Shown: positions 39,159 through 48,997, counted from the first letter of the stretch. The stretch is DNA of 64,000 nt from Actinomycetota bacterium (GCA_005885515.1 VAWK01000052.1:7268-71267); one strand, 5' to 3'. The notes: generated by a model not told the origin, from the sequence alone. Made by a program: numbers and translations.

Positions 39159-39991
39159 TGTTCTCGGCCGAGTTCATGCGCAACGCGCTGCTCGCGGGAA
39201 CCTTCATCGCGCTTGCTTGCGGTGTCAGCGGCTGGTTCGTGGTGCTGCGAGGCCAGGTGTTCGCCGGCGACGCGCTCAGTCACGTCGCCTTTCCCGGCGC
39301 TCTGGCGGCAGCGGCAGCGGGAATCGACCAGCGCATCGGGCTGTTCGCCGCGACGATCGCCGCAGGCGCGGCGATCGGCGCGCTCGGGCGCGGCGCCCTG
39401 GCCGGACGCGACGGGCGCTCCGCGTCCGCCTCGGCCGCGGAGGACACCGCGATCGGAACGGTGTTCACGGTGATCCTCGGTCTGGGCGTGTTCTTCCTCA
39501 CGCTGCTGAGCACCAGCAGCGCCGGAGGCGCGGGCATTCAGGGGGCGCGCACGCTGTTCGGGTCGGTCTTCGGCCTCGGCGCAGGCGAAGCGCGGCTGGC
39601 CGCTGGCGTGGCGATCGCCGCGCTGCTGTTGACCGCGGCGATCGCGCGACCGCTTCTGTTCGCCTCGGTCTTCCCCGACGTGGCGGCCGCGCGCGGCGTC
39701 CGTACGCGGCTGCTCAGCATCGCCTTCGCCGCGCTGCTCGGGGTCGTGGCGGCGGAGGCGACGCAGGCCGTGGGGGCGCTGCTGCTGCTCGGCCTGCTGG
39801 CCGCGCCGGCGGCGGCGGCGCACAGGGTCACCGCCGCCCCGCTCGCGGGCCTAGCCCTGGCCGGCGCGCTGGCGCTCGGCGCGATGTGGGGCGGCCTGAC
39901 GCTCGCCTACGCGCTGCCGTGGCTGCCGCCCAGCACCGCCGTCGTGCTGATCGCCGTGTCGCTCTACTACGCCGCGCTCGGATGGAGGTGA
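39158..39991 (+). CDS. Metal ABC transporter permease (ZnuB/ABC-3 family), second subunit
   Basis: LRGQVFAGDALSHVAFPGALAAAAAGI; TGATG coupling with preceding gene. Confidence 0.9.
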   Translation: MFSAEFMRNALLAGTFIALACGVSGWFVVLRGQVFAGDALSHVAFPGALAAAAAGIDQRIGLFAATIAAGAAIGALGRGALAGRDGRSASASAAEDTAIGTVFTVILGLGVFFLTLLSTSSAGGAGIQGARTLFGSVFGLGAGEARLAAGVAIAALLLTAAIARPLLFASVFPDVAAARGVRTRLLSIAFAALLGVVAAEATQAVGALLLLGLLAAPAAAAHRVTAAPLAGLALAGALALGAMWGGLTLAYALPWLPPSTAVVLIAVSLYYAALGWR

Positions 39992-39999
39992 GCGTGCGC

Positions 40000-42033
40000 T
40001 CAGGCCGGCGAGCGGGCATCGGCCGGCGCCGAGCCCAGCGCCCGCGAGCGCCCCGCGTGCAGCGTGCCGGAGTCTCCGATCGGCGGCGGCCGCCCCCACA
40101 GGTAACTGAGCACGCAGCCCAGCGCGAATACGGCCACCACAAGCAGCACAGGACCGGAGTCCTCGACCAGGGCACCGACCACGCCCGCGGCGAGTCCGCC
40201 CGCGAGCGCGGCTTGCCAGGCGCGATCTGCTCCGACGGGAGCGAGCAGGCGCTCGCGCCAGCGTAGGCCGAGCACGGCGCACAGCAGCGCGATCGCGGTG
40301 GCCGCGGGCATGGCGTGGTTGCGCAGCTCATGCCAGGCGGCGCTGTAGCGGCGCTCGAGCACGTCGCGCAGGTCGCCCGCGGAGCGCGCGTGCAGGATGC
40401 TGCCCGCGTAGTGGCCCGTGCCATGCGCCGCCGCGAGATCGAGCACGGCGAGAGCCAGCAGCCCGGCCAGGGGGCTGAGCAGCACGATCATGGCGCGCTT
40501 GCGCGTCACCCGTCCCGGCAGCAGCAGGACCGTCGCGACCGCCGTGCCGAGGCACACCAGGATCACGCCGCCGACGGCGGCGCCGATCCTCGCCCAGCCC
40601 TCGATCGCGGCCAGCAGCGCGCCCGAGGCGGCGGTCGCCACCGCAGCGCGCCTGCGGCGCTGCAAGGGCGCGCCCGGCCCGACGCGTGCCGGGTACACGG
40701 CGGCGGCGACCGCGGCCAGCACGAGCACCGCGAGCGCCGACTTCAGCTCGTTGCCGAAGCCGTAGAAGCGCGCGCCCAGGATCGGGTTCGGGCCCAGCAG
40801 CGAGCGCATCAGCAGCTGGGTGCGAGCGAGCGCGTCAACGACCAATGCGGCGAGCGTGACGAGCGCGGGCGCGATCGGCGCGCGCGGCCACGCCAGCAGC
40901 GCATCGGTGATCGCCCCTAGGCCGAGACAGGTGAGCGCGATCGTGGTGTACTCGAGCGCCGCGCTCGTCTCAAGCGCCGCTGCGAGCAGTGCGACGAGCG
41001 GCGCCCACAGCACGGCCACAGCGCCGGTGCGCAGCGCCCACGCGCGCCGCCTGCGCCCGGCCGGGCCACGCCGCAGCGCCGACAGCGACAGCAGCAGCGC
41101 CCATCCGCACAGCAGGAAGGCCAGGGCCCTGAGCCGCCGGCCACCGATCACGCGCAGGCGCGCCATCAACGAGCGCAGGCTGCTCGAGCGCAGCGGCCCG
41201 TCGGTGCGCAGCGCGGCGCCGCGCATCGCGGCCGGCACTCGGGTGACGCCGAGATGGCGCAGGATCGTGGGGGCCAGGTCGATCGCGGAGATCAGGCCGC
41301 GCTGGTTGGTCGTGCTGCTGCTCAGCTCCCGCCCGGCGCCGCCGGCCAGGCCGGCCGCGCCCGCCCACAGCAACGCGCCCGCCGGGCCATCGGGCGTGCG
41401 CTGCACGGTGATCAACAGCTCCCCGGCGACACGTTCTCTGCTCAGCGCGCTCAGATCGGCGGCGCCTTCCGGGCCGCCTGGCAGATCGCACACGACCAAG
41501 CGCCTGCGCGCGAGCAGCGTGCGCACGCGCGCCAGCAGCGTCGGCGCGCTCCCCAGCGAGACGGCGGCGATGTGCCCGCTGCGATCTGCGGCAAGCGCCG
41601 CGTCGGCACCACCGGCGCCGAGCCCCGCGTAGGCAGCTCCGCCCGGGACCTGCGCGGCCAGCAGCCCCGGCTCGAGCAGCTGCGGCGCGGCTTCCGCGCG
41701 CCGGCGCGCCGCCGCCCAGCCGCGCACTACCGCGCTCGTGCCCGTCCGCACCAGCCGCAGCGCCGGGGGACTGGGCGTGCGATATGCGCTCGAGGCGATC
41801 CTCGCGCCCTGCGTGATGTCCAGCACGAGCTGGGCGGTCGTATAGCTGCCCTGCGCGGCGGACATGATCGCCAGCGACAGGCCGCCGGCCCGCGCGAGCT
41901 CCGCCTCGAACGCGCCCCCGGCGGGCGCGGGCGCGAACGCGACCAGAACGGAGCCTGCGCGCCCGGCGATCGCGTGCGAGCCCGCCGCGCGAGCGGCCGG
42001 GGCGCCCGCGGCCGCAAGCGCGAACGCACACAC
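40000..42033 (-). CDS. Large hypothetical membrane protein with N-terminal extracytoplasmic domain
   Basis: Signal peptide, SAIDLAPTILRHLGV segment, about ten TM segments, RFYGFGNE motif. Confidence 0.7.
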   Translation of the reverse strand: MCAFALAAAGAPAARAAGSHAIAGRAGSVLVAFAPAPAGGAFEAELARAGGLSLAIMSAAQGSYTTAQLVLDITQGARIASSAYRTPSPPALRLVRTGTSAVVRGWAAARRRAEAAPQLLEPGLLAAQVPGGAAYAGLGAGGADAALAADRSGHIAAVSLGSAPTLLARVRTLLARRRLVVCDLPGGPEGAADLSALSRERVAGELLITVQRTPDGPAGALLWAGAAGLAGGAGRELSSSTTNQRGLISAIDLAPTILRHLGVTRVPAAMRGAALRTDGPLRSSSLRSLMARLRVIGGRRLRALAFLLCGWALLLSLSALRRGPAGRRRRAWALRTGAVAVLWAPLVALLAAALETSAALEYTTIALTCLGLGAITDALLAWPRAPIAPALVTLAALVVDALARTQLLMRSLLGPNPILGARFYGFGNELKSALAVLVLAAVAAAVYPARVGPGAPLQRRRRAAVATAASGALLAAIEGWARIGAAVGGVILVCLGTAVATVLLLPGRVTRKRAMIVLLSPLAGLLALAVLDLAAAHGTGHYAGSILHARSAGDLRDVLERRYSAAWHELRNHAMPAATAIALLCAVLGLRWRERLLAPVGADRAWQAALAGGLAAGVVGALVEDSGPVLLVVAVFALGCVLSYLWGRPPPIGDSGTLHAGRSRALGSAPADARSPA

Positions 42034-42091
42034 AGCGAGCGCACATGCGGGAAGGGCCAGCCACCCCTTCCGCCGCGACGCGCCCAGGTGC

Positions 42092-44401
42092 TCAGCCCTC
42101 CGCTCGGCCGGCTGCGGCCTCGGTGCGCCGGCGCCGGGTCGCCTGCGGGGAGCCAGAGGCGGGGCTCGCGTGCTCCGCGGCGGCGAGCGCTGGTGGCGCG
42201 GATCCCTCGATGTTCAGGCGCGGCAGGCGGCGATCGAGCCACGCGGGCAGCAGCCACGTGCGGCGGCCGACGATCTGCAGCACGGCGGGCAGGAGCATGC
42301 AGCGCACGACGGCGGCATCGAGGAACACGGCGCTCGCCAGCGCCAGGCCGAACTCCTGGATAACGCGCTGTTCGCCGAGCATGAACGAGAGAAAGACGCA
42401 GACCATGATCGCCGCCGCGGCGGTCACCACGCGCCCGGTGAGCGCGAGTCCCTGCGCGATCGCACCCGCGCTGTCGCGCGTGTGCGCGAAGCGTTCGTGG
42501 ATGCGCGAGACGAGGAAGACCTCATAATCCATCGACAGGCCGAACACGATCGCGAACAGCATCACCGGGATGAAGGACTCGATCGGTCCGGGCTGGACGC
42601 CGACCAGTCCCTTCAGCCATCCCCACTGGAAGATCGCGACCACCGCGCCCAGCGACGCGGTGATGCTGAGCAGGTTCATGAGCGCGGCCTGCAGCGGGAT
42701 CACGAGCGAGCGGAACACGACCATCAGCAGCAGCGCGGACAGCAGCACCACGACACCGATGAACAGCGGCAGCTTGCGGGCGAGCACCGACGCGAAGTCG
42801 ACCCCGCCCGCCGTCACCCCGCCGACGTACACGGTCATGCCCGCGCGCGCCGCCAGCGGCGGGATGACCGATGCGCGCAGGCGCGAGACCAGTTGCGTCG
42901 TCCCGTACGCCTGCGGCGAGGAGCGCGGGTAGACGCTGATCGTCGCGACGTCACCGGCATGGTTCAGCTGCGCTGGCGTGACCGCCATCACGCCGGGCGC
43001 GGCGGCGATCGCCACGCGCAGTCCCGCCACCGCGCTCGCCTCCGCGCCGCCGGCGCCGCCGCGGCAGCGGCCTCGAGCGCTCGCCGGCGTGCGCGCGTCA
43101 AACTGCGCCACCACCAGCAGCGGTCCGTTGAAGCCCTTGCCAAAGCCCGCGGCGAGAAGCTCATAGGCGCGGTGGGTGGTCTTGTCGGAAGGGTCGTTGG
43201 AGGCGTCGCTCGAGCCCAGCCTCATGGCCGTCGCGGGCGCGGCGATCGCGAGCATCAGCACGGCCGCGGCGGCGGCGATCGACCACGGGCGGCGCCGCAC
43301 GAAGGCGCTCCAGCGCAGCCACGCGCCGGAGCCGCGCGCCGCCACGGGGGCGCCGCGGCGGGCTCGCGCGCGTGCACGCCGCGACGGCCGCGCCACGCGA
43401 CGGCCGGCCAGCGTGAGCATCGCCGGGAGCATCGTCAGCGAGGCGAGCATCACCAGCAGCACCCCGATCGAGGCGGCGATGGCCACGCCGTAGAGGAAGC
43501 TCACGCCCAGCAGCATCATCCCCCACAGCGCGATCACGACCGTACAGCCGGCGAACAAGACGGCCCGGCCGGCAGTGTCCATCGCCTGCACGACCGACTC
43601 GCGCACGTCGCCAAACGTGGGTCCGGGGGTGGCATAGGCCTCGCGGAAGCGCGTGAGGATGAAAAGGGCGTAGTCGATGCCGACGCCGAGGCCGATCATC
43701 GCGGCCAGCTCGGAGGCGAAGTCGGGCGTGTCGACCACATGCGTGAACAACGCGATCGCCCCCAGCCCCGTGCCGAGGCCGAACAGCGCCGTGATGATCG
43801 GCAGCCCCATCGCGATCAGCGAGCCGAACGTCAGCAGCAGCACGATCACGGCCGCGAGCAGTCCCACGGCCGTCGAGAGGCCGAAGCCGGCCTGCTCGGT
43901 CGTCTCGATCGCAAGTCCGCCGAGCTCGACTTGAAGGCCTGGGCGCCTGGCCGCGCGGGCCACTCGAATGACCGCTTCGACGGCGCTCTTGGGCAGCACA
44001 TTGGCGCGCCGGTCGAAGACCACGGTGGCGAAGGCGATGCGGCCGTCGGCCGAGATCGAACGCCCCGCCTGGCTGCCGGCGTAGGGGCTTAGCACGCTCG
44101 CCACGTGGGGAAGCCTCGCGATCTCGCCCAGCGCTGCGCCGACGCGCGCGCGCACCGCTTGCACCGTCACCGTGGCAGAGCTGACGCGAAAGACGATCTC
44201 GTCGCGGTCGCCGGCCTGCGCGGGGAAGCTGGTCTTCAACAGGTCAGCCGCGCGCTGGGCGTCGGAGTGCGGCAGGGTGAAGTTGTTGGAGTAGCTCGTG
44301 CCGGCCGCGCGGCCCAGCGCGATTACTGCGAGCACGAGCACGATCCAGCCGAGCAGCACGTACTTGCGATGTGTGGTGGACCAGCGCGCGAGCTTCAGCA
44401 T
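42092..44401 (-). CDS. MMPL/RND family transporter
   Basis: GLGVGIDYALFILTRFREAYATPG; VFGLSMDYEVFLVSRIHERF. Confidence 0.95.
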   Translation of the reverse strand: MLKLARWSTTHRKYVLLGWIVLVLAVIALGRAAGTSYSNNFTLPHSDAQRAADLLKTSFPAQAGDRDEIVFRVSSATVTVQAVRARVGAALGEIARLPHVASVLSPYAGSQAGRSISADGRIAFATVVFDRRANVLPKSAVEAVIRVARAARRPGLQVELGGLAIETTEQAGFGLSTAVGLLAAVIVLLLTFGSLIAMGLPIITALFGLGTGLGAIALFTHVVDTPDFASELAAMIGLGVGIDYALFILTRFREAYATPGPTFGDVRESVVQAMDTAGRAVLFAGCTVVIALWGMMLLGVSFLYGVAIAASIGVLLVMLASLTMLPAMLTLAGRRVARPSRRARARARRGAPVAARGSGAWLRWSAFVRRRPWSIAAAAAVLMLAIAAPATAMRLGSSDASNDPSDKTTHRAYELLAAGFGKGFNGPLLVVAQFDARTPASARGRCRGGAGGAEASAVAGLRVAIAAAPGVMAVTPAQLNHAGDVATISVYPRSSPQAYGTTQLVSRLRASVIPPLAARAGMTVYVGGVTAGGVDFASVLARKLPLFIGVVVLLSALLLMVVFRSLVIPLQAALMNLLSITASLGAVVAIFQWGWLKGLVGVQPGPIESFIPVMLFAIVFGLSMDYEVFLVSRIHERFAHTRDSAGAIAQGLALTGRVVTAAAAIMVCVFLSFMLGEQRVIQEFGLALASAVFLDAAVVRCMLLPAVLQIVGRRTWLLPAWLDRRLPRLNIEGSAPPALAAAEHASPASGSPQATRRRRTEAAAGRAEG

Positions 44402-44528
44402 GTCGGTTTCCTCGGGGCCTGGGCGGCCGCAGGCCTCACCGCGGCTCGTCCGACGGCGCCGCGCGAGCCCGGCGCGGCCATGGTAGAGCAGCCCGCGCGG
44501 GCGGGGCGCGGCCGCTCACGGGACCAGG

Positions 44529-45080
44529 TCAGTTCACGCTTGGATCCAGCGGCATGCGCGCGATCAGCGCGTAGCTTCCGCCCTTGCGGGTAAGCACCGC
44601 GCTCCACAGCTCGCGTGGCAAGTCGGTGAACACGTCCTCGGGCAGGGCGCTGTGCGCGATCCAGTCGCCGTGATCGAGCTCCGCATCGAGCTGTCCCTCG
44701 CCCCAGCCGGCAAAGCCCGCGAACACCCGCCGGCGGGCGGTCGCCTCGGCGAGCTGCTCGAGGTCGGCGTCCGCTGCCGGGAAGCCGATTCGCCCGACCA
44801 CCAGCATACCGGCGGGCGCGGGATCCAGGAACTCGGCCAGCACCACGACCGAGGCCGGTTGCACCGGGCCGCCCACATAGACCGGCTCCTGCGCCGCGAC
44901 GGTGGCCCTCAGCTGCGGCACCGCCTCCTCGACGGTGACCGTCGACGGGCGGTTGAGCACGACCCCCAGCGCTCCTTCCTCGTTGTGCACGCCAACCAGC
45001 ACGACCGTGCGCCTGAAGTTCGGGTCCAGCAGCGCCGGTGAAGCGAGCAACAGCTGACCGGCCAGCGATTCCTGCATCAC
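44529..45080 (-). CDS. YqgE/AlgH (DUF179) family protein
   Basis: SLAGQLLLASPALLDPNFRRTVVLVGVHNEEGALGVVLNRPS; FAGFAGWGEGQLDAEL. Confidence 0.94.
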   Translation of the reverse strand: MMQESLAGQLLLASPALLDPNFRRTVVLVGVHNEEGALGVVLNRPSTVTVEEAVPQLRATVAAQEPVYVGGPVQPASVVVLAEFLDPAPAGMLVVGRIGFPAADADLEQLAEATARRRVFAGFAGWGEGQLDAELDHGDWIAHSALPEDVFTDLPRELWSAVLTRKGGSYALIARMPLDPSVN

Positions 45081-45133
45081 ACACGAGCCTAACGCGGACC
45101 CGATCGCGGCCGTCGCACGCGGGCGCTGATCGC

Positions 45134-45529
45134 TCAGCGGCCGATCAGGATGAGCGCGATCAGCAGCACGCCGCCCACCGCCGCGACCAGCGCCAGGAGC
45201 GCGAGCACGCGCTCGTCCGGGCGCTGGTAGCGTCCTTCGGAGATCGCTACGTCCACCTCACGGCCGCGGCGCCGGCCGTAGCCGATCAGTGTGACGCCGA
45301 GGAGCGCGAACAGGATGCCGACGATGCTGTACAGGACCTGCGGGCCACCGGCGATCGCGGGCACGAGCCGCCCGGCGCCGAGGCTGACCGCGAAGGCAGC
45401 CAGCCCCGTGCGCCACCAGGCCAGGTAGGTGCGCTCGCTTGCAAGCCGCGTGCGTCGGCTTGCGTCCTGCTCTTCGCGCGCATCGCGGCTCCGCGCGCCC
45501 GGGGTCTCGCCGGCGGTCATTGGCGTCAA
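45134..45529 (-). CDS. DUF202 domain membrane protein
   Basis: RTRLASERTYLAWWRTGLAAFAVSLGAGRLVP. Confidence 0.88.
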   Translation of the reverse strand: MTPMTAGETPGARSRDAREEQDASRRTRLASERTYLAWWRTGLAAFAVSLGAGRLVPAIAGGPQVLYSIVGILFALLGVTLIGYGRRRGREVDVAISEGRYQRPDERVLALLALVAAVGGVLLIALILIGR

Positions 45530-45636
45530 TTATGGCCGCGCTGCGGGCCGTCGGCTCGCGAGCTGCACGCCGCGGGCGGCCATGTACCGATTATGCTGAC
45601 GGCGGCCAGTTCATCTACCGGAGAGGAGGGCGCAGC

Positions 45637-46170
45637 ATGGCCAAGACGCCGCGAGTTGGCGAGCCGGCGCCGGACTTCGAGCTGCCGGGCACGCAGGGGA
45701 CGTTTCGGCTCTCAGACCATCGCGGGGAGCGCGTCGTGCTCCTGTTCTATCCCGGCGACAACACGATGGTGTGCACCAAACAGTTCTGCTCCTATCGTGA
45801 CCGCGCCGATGACTTCGCCGCGCTGGGCGCGACCGTGGTCGGCATCTCCTCGCAGGATCTCGCCTCGCACGAAGGGTTCACGGCCAAGCACTCGCTCAAC
45901 GTGCCGCTGCTCGCCGACGTCGACAAGCGGGTGGCCAGCGCTTACAGCGCCTACTCGCCCCGCCTGGGCACCAAGCGCGCCGCGGTCGTGATCGACGAGC
46001 AGGGGATCGTGCGCCACCGCCACGACCACCTGCTTGGCCTGGACTATCAGACCGTCGACGAGCTCAAAGCGACCCTCGGCGCACTTCCCACGGCCGCGGC
46101 TCCGCCACCGGCCGCGACCCCGCCGACTCCGCCACCGGCGGCGAGTCCGCCACCGGCTGCGACTGGGTGA
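45637..46170 (+). CDS. Peroxiredoxin (AhpC/TSA, BCP-like) with Pro/Ala-rich tail
   Basis: PAPDFELPGTQGTFRLSDHRGERVVLLFYPGDNTMVCTKQFCSYRD. Confidence 0.92.
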   Translation: MAKTPRVGEPAPDFELPGTQGTFRLSDHRGERVVLLFYPGDNTMVCTKQFCSYRDRADDFAALGATVVGISSQDLASHEGFTAKHSLNVPLLADVDKRVASAYSAYSPRLGTKRAAVVIDEQGIVRHRHDHLLGLDYQTVDELKATLGALPTAAAPPPAATPPTPPPAASPPPAATG

Positions 46171-48382
46171 GCGGCGCCGGCGCCGCGTCCTGGACGAGCA
46201 GGTCGGGCTTGTCCGCCGACCATTGCTCGGGCGGACGTCCGGCGTAGAGCTCGGCGAGCTCGAGCTGAAGGCTGCGCGGCGGCTCGCCCGGCGCGGGGGC
46301 CCGCCGGGTCCATGCCCCCTCCGCGTCCAGCTGCCAAGAGTTCTGATTGTCGGCGAAGGCCCGCTCGAGCGTGTCCAGCAGCTCCGCCTGCAGGCCGGGA
46401 GCGAGGATCGGCGTCGCGAGCTCGACGCGGTGATCGAGGTTGCGGGGCATCAGGTCTGCGGAGGCGATGTAGACGGTGTGCTCGTCGGCTCGCTCGAAGG
46501 CGTACACGCGCGAGTGCTCGAGCAGCCTGCCCACGATCGAGACCACGCGGATGTTCTCCGACACGCCGGGCAGCCCCGGTCGCAGGCAGCAGATGCCGCG
46601 CACGTTGAGGTCGACCTGCACGCCCGCCTGTGAGGCCCGGTACAGGGCGCGGATGCAACGGCCGTCGACGAGCGAGTTCATCTTCATCGCGATGCGCGCC
46701 GGACCGTCCTCGCTGTGGGCGGCGATCGTGCGCTCGATCTGCTGCAGGATCCCGTCGCGCAACTGGTTGGGCGCCATCAGCACGCGGCGATAGTGCGAGG
46801 GCCGTCCGTAGCCGGTGAGGTAGTTGAACATGTCGGCCACATCGGCGCCGATCTGCTCGTCGGTGGTGAACAGGCCGAAGTCCGTGTACAGGCGGGCGGT
46901 CGTCGAGTGATAGTTGCCGGTGCCGATGTGCACGTAGTTGCGCACGCCGTCGCCCTCGCGGCGCACCACCAGCACGCACTTGGCGTGCGTCTTCAGGGCC
47001 GGTTGGCCGTAAACGACGTGCACCCCCGCCTCCTCGAGCGCCTTGGCCCAGTGGATGTTCATGCCCTCGTCGAAGCGCGCCTTCAGCTCGACCAGGGCGA
47101 CGGCCTGCTTGCCCCGCTCGGTGGCGTCGATCAGGGCCGGTACCAGCGGCGAGTCATCGCTCGTGCGATACACCGTGAGCTTGATCGCGAGCACGTTGGG
47201 ATCGGCCACCGCCTGCTCCACGAATCGCTCGACGGAGGTCGCGAACGAGATGTAGGGGTGATGCACCAGCAGATCACCTTCTCGCATCGCGCCGAGCACG
47301 TCCGGACGCTCGTCCTCGTGACGCAGCAGGCGCGGATGCGTGACCCCTGCCAGCGGCTCCTCTCGCAGCTCGGCATGCCCGGGCTGACGCACGACCTCCC
47401 ACAGGGCCCCCATGTCGAGCAGCCCGTCGACGCGATAGACCTCATCGTCGTCCACGCCGAGCAGGCCGGTCAGCTCGCTCAACAGACGCTCCGGCATGCT
47501 GGCGCTCACCTCGACACGCACGATCTCGCCGAAGCGCCGGCGGCGCAGCTCGTCCTCGACGGCCTGCAGCAGGTCGGCGGCGTCGTCGGATACCTCGAGG
47601 TCGGCGTCGCGCGTGACGCGGAAGACGTCGTAGCTGACGATCTCCATGCCTGGGAACAGCGCGTCGAGGTGGTGGGCGATCACATCCTCCAGCGGCACGA
47701 GCATGGTGTCCGCGTGCGCCCGCGGACGCAGCGGGACGAAGCGCGGCAGGATCTCGGTCGGCACCTTCACGCGCGCGAACACCGTCTGGTCGGTGAGCGG
47801 ATCGCGCACCAGCACCGCGAGACTCAGCGAGAGGTTGGAGATATAGGGGAACGGGCGCCCCGGCGCCACCGCCAGCGGGGTCAGCGCGGGGAAGATCTTC
47901 TTCTGGAAATGCGAAGCCAGCTCGGCGCGATATTCGTCATCGAGCTCGCCCACGCCGACGAGGTTGATGTTGTGCGCGGCCAGCCCGTCGCGCAGCTCAC
48001 CTTCGAAGCAGTCGGTCAGGCGCCGGCCTTGGGCGAGGATGCGCTCGCGGATGAGCGCAATCGTTTCCGAGGCCGTGCGCCCGTCCTGGCTCGGAGTCTC
48101 CACGCCAGCGTCGATCTGGTCGCGCAGGCCGGCCACCCGCACCATGTAGAACTCGTCGAGGTTCGTCGTGTATATCGCGCAGAACTTGACCCGCTCGAGC
48201 AGCGGCACGCGCGCATCCTCGGCGAGCTGGAGCACGCGATCGTTGAAGTCAAGCCACGAGAGCTCGCGATTGAAATACAGCGACGGGTCATCGAGATCCT
48301 CCGCGAGCGTGCTCGGCGCGCCGAGTCGCTCATGCGTGATGCCGGGTGGCTCGTGGTGATCGCGTTCGGGCTCGACAGCCAT
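46064..48382 (-). CDS. ppk1: Polyphosphate kinase 1
   Basis: SLYFNRELSWLDFNDRVLQLA; HHPYISFATSVERFVEQAV; VHIGTGNYHSTTARLYTDFGLFT; KMNSLVDGRCIRALYRASQAGVQVDLNVRGICCL. Confidence 0.96.
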   Translation of the reverse strand: MAVEPERDHHEPPGITHERLGAPSTLAEDLDDPSLYFNRELSWLDFNDRVLQLAEDARVPLLERVKFCAIYTTNLDEFYMVRVAGLRDQIDAGVETPSQDGRTASETIALIRERILAQGRRLTDCFEGELRDGLAAHNINLVGVGELDDEYRAELASHFQKKIFPALTPLAVAPGRPFPYISNLSLSLAVLVRDPLTDQTVFARVKVPTEILPRFVPLRPRAHADTMLVPLEDVIAHHLDALFPGMEIVSYDVFRVTRDADLEVSDDAADLLQAVEDELRRRRFGEIVRVEVSASMPERLLSELTGLLGVDDDEVYRVDGLLDMGALWEVVRQPGHAELREEPLAGVTHPRLLRHEDERPDVLGAMREGDLLVHHPYISFATSVERFVEQAVADPNVLAIKLTVYRTSDDSPLVPALIDATERGKQAVALVELKARFDEGMNIHWAKALEEAGVHVVYGQPALKTHAKCVLVVRREGDGVRNYVHIGTGNYHSTTARLYTDFGLFTTDEQIGADVADMFNYLTGYGRPSHYRRVLMAPNQLRDGILQQIERTIAAHSEDGPARIAMKMNSLVDGRCIRALYRASQAGVQVDLNVRGICCLRPGLPGVSENIRVVSIVGRLLEHSRVYAFERADEHTVYIASADLMPRNLDHRVELATPILAPGLQAELLDTLERAFADNQNSWQLDAEGAWTRRAPAPGEPPRSLQLELAELYAGRPPEQWSADKPDLLVQDAAPAPLTQSQPVADSPPVAESAGSRPVAEPRPWEVRRGSL
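46102..46156. repeat. CCGCCACCGG short repeats in dual-coding overlap
   Basis: Copies at 46102, 46129, 46147 (27- and 18-bp spacing). Confidence 0.7.
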
Positions 48383-48386
48383 CGCC

Positions 48387-48416
48387 TCAAGCTACACCCT
48401 CGGCGGCGTAGCTTGA
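48387..48416. promoter_or_regulatory. Stem-loop TCAAGCTAC-N12-GTAGCTTGA between divergent ppk1 and sixA
   Basis: 9-bp perfect arms, 12-nt loop, starts 5 bp upstream of ppk1 ATG. Confidence 0.6.
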
Positions 48417-48469
48417 ACTGCTCGCACCACCGATCGCGTTGCAGCAGCTAAGGTCTCGGGGGAGCAGCA

Positions 48470-48997
48470 ATGGCTCGTCAGCTGTGGCTACTACGTCATG
48501 CCGAGGCCGAGCCCCACGGTGCGCGTGCCGACGCCGACCGCACGCTGACCGCGCGCGGCGAGCGCCAGGCCAAGACCGCGGGGGTCGCGCTCGCTCGCCT
48601 CGGGGTGCGGTTCGACGCGATCCTGTCGAGCCCCAAGTCGCGGGCCCGCCAGACGGCCGAGATCGCCGCCGCCGAGTGGGGCTCGCATGAGCGCGAGCGC
48701 CTGCGGATCCACGCCCCGCTGGCCGGCGAATTCGACGCAACGCAGGCGCGCGATGCGGCCTCGGAGATCGCGCCCGACGGGCGCCTGCTGCTCGTCGGTC
48801 ACGAGCCCGACCTCTCGCGCTTGATCGCCGATCTGACGGGCGGCCAGGTGGACCTGAAGAAGGGCGGCCTGGCCGCCGTGCGCCTAGAGGGCCTCGGCGG
48901 CGAGCTCGCGCTCCTGGGCCTCGGCGGCGAGCTCGCGCTCCTGCTGCGCCCGCGCGACCTTGCCCTGATCGCCGGTGTCCCAGCCGACGGGCACTGA
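48470..48997 (+). CDS. sixA: SixA-like phosphohistidine phosphatase
   Basis: LWLLRHAEAEPHG...DRTLTARGERQAKTAG...SSPKSRARQTAEI...LLVGHEPDLSRLI. Confidence 0.92.
   Translation: MARQLWLLRHAEAEPHGARADADRTLTARGERQAKTAGVALARLGVRFDAILSSPKSRARQTAEIAAAEWGSHERERLRIHAPLAGEFDATQARDAASEIAPDGRLLLVGHEPDLSRLIADLTGGQVDLKKGGLAAVRLEGLGGELALLGLGGELALLLRPRDLALIAGVPADGH

Noticed and set aside
41864-44092. 742-aa plus-strand ORF
   Set aside because: Antisense to MMPL transporter; Arg/His/Ala/Gly-biased shadow ORF typical of high-GC DNA.
46715-48451. 578-aa plus-strand ORF
   Set aside because: Antisense shadow of ppk1, no domain signature.
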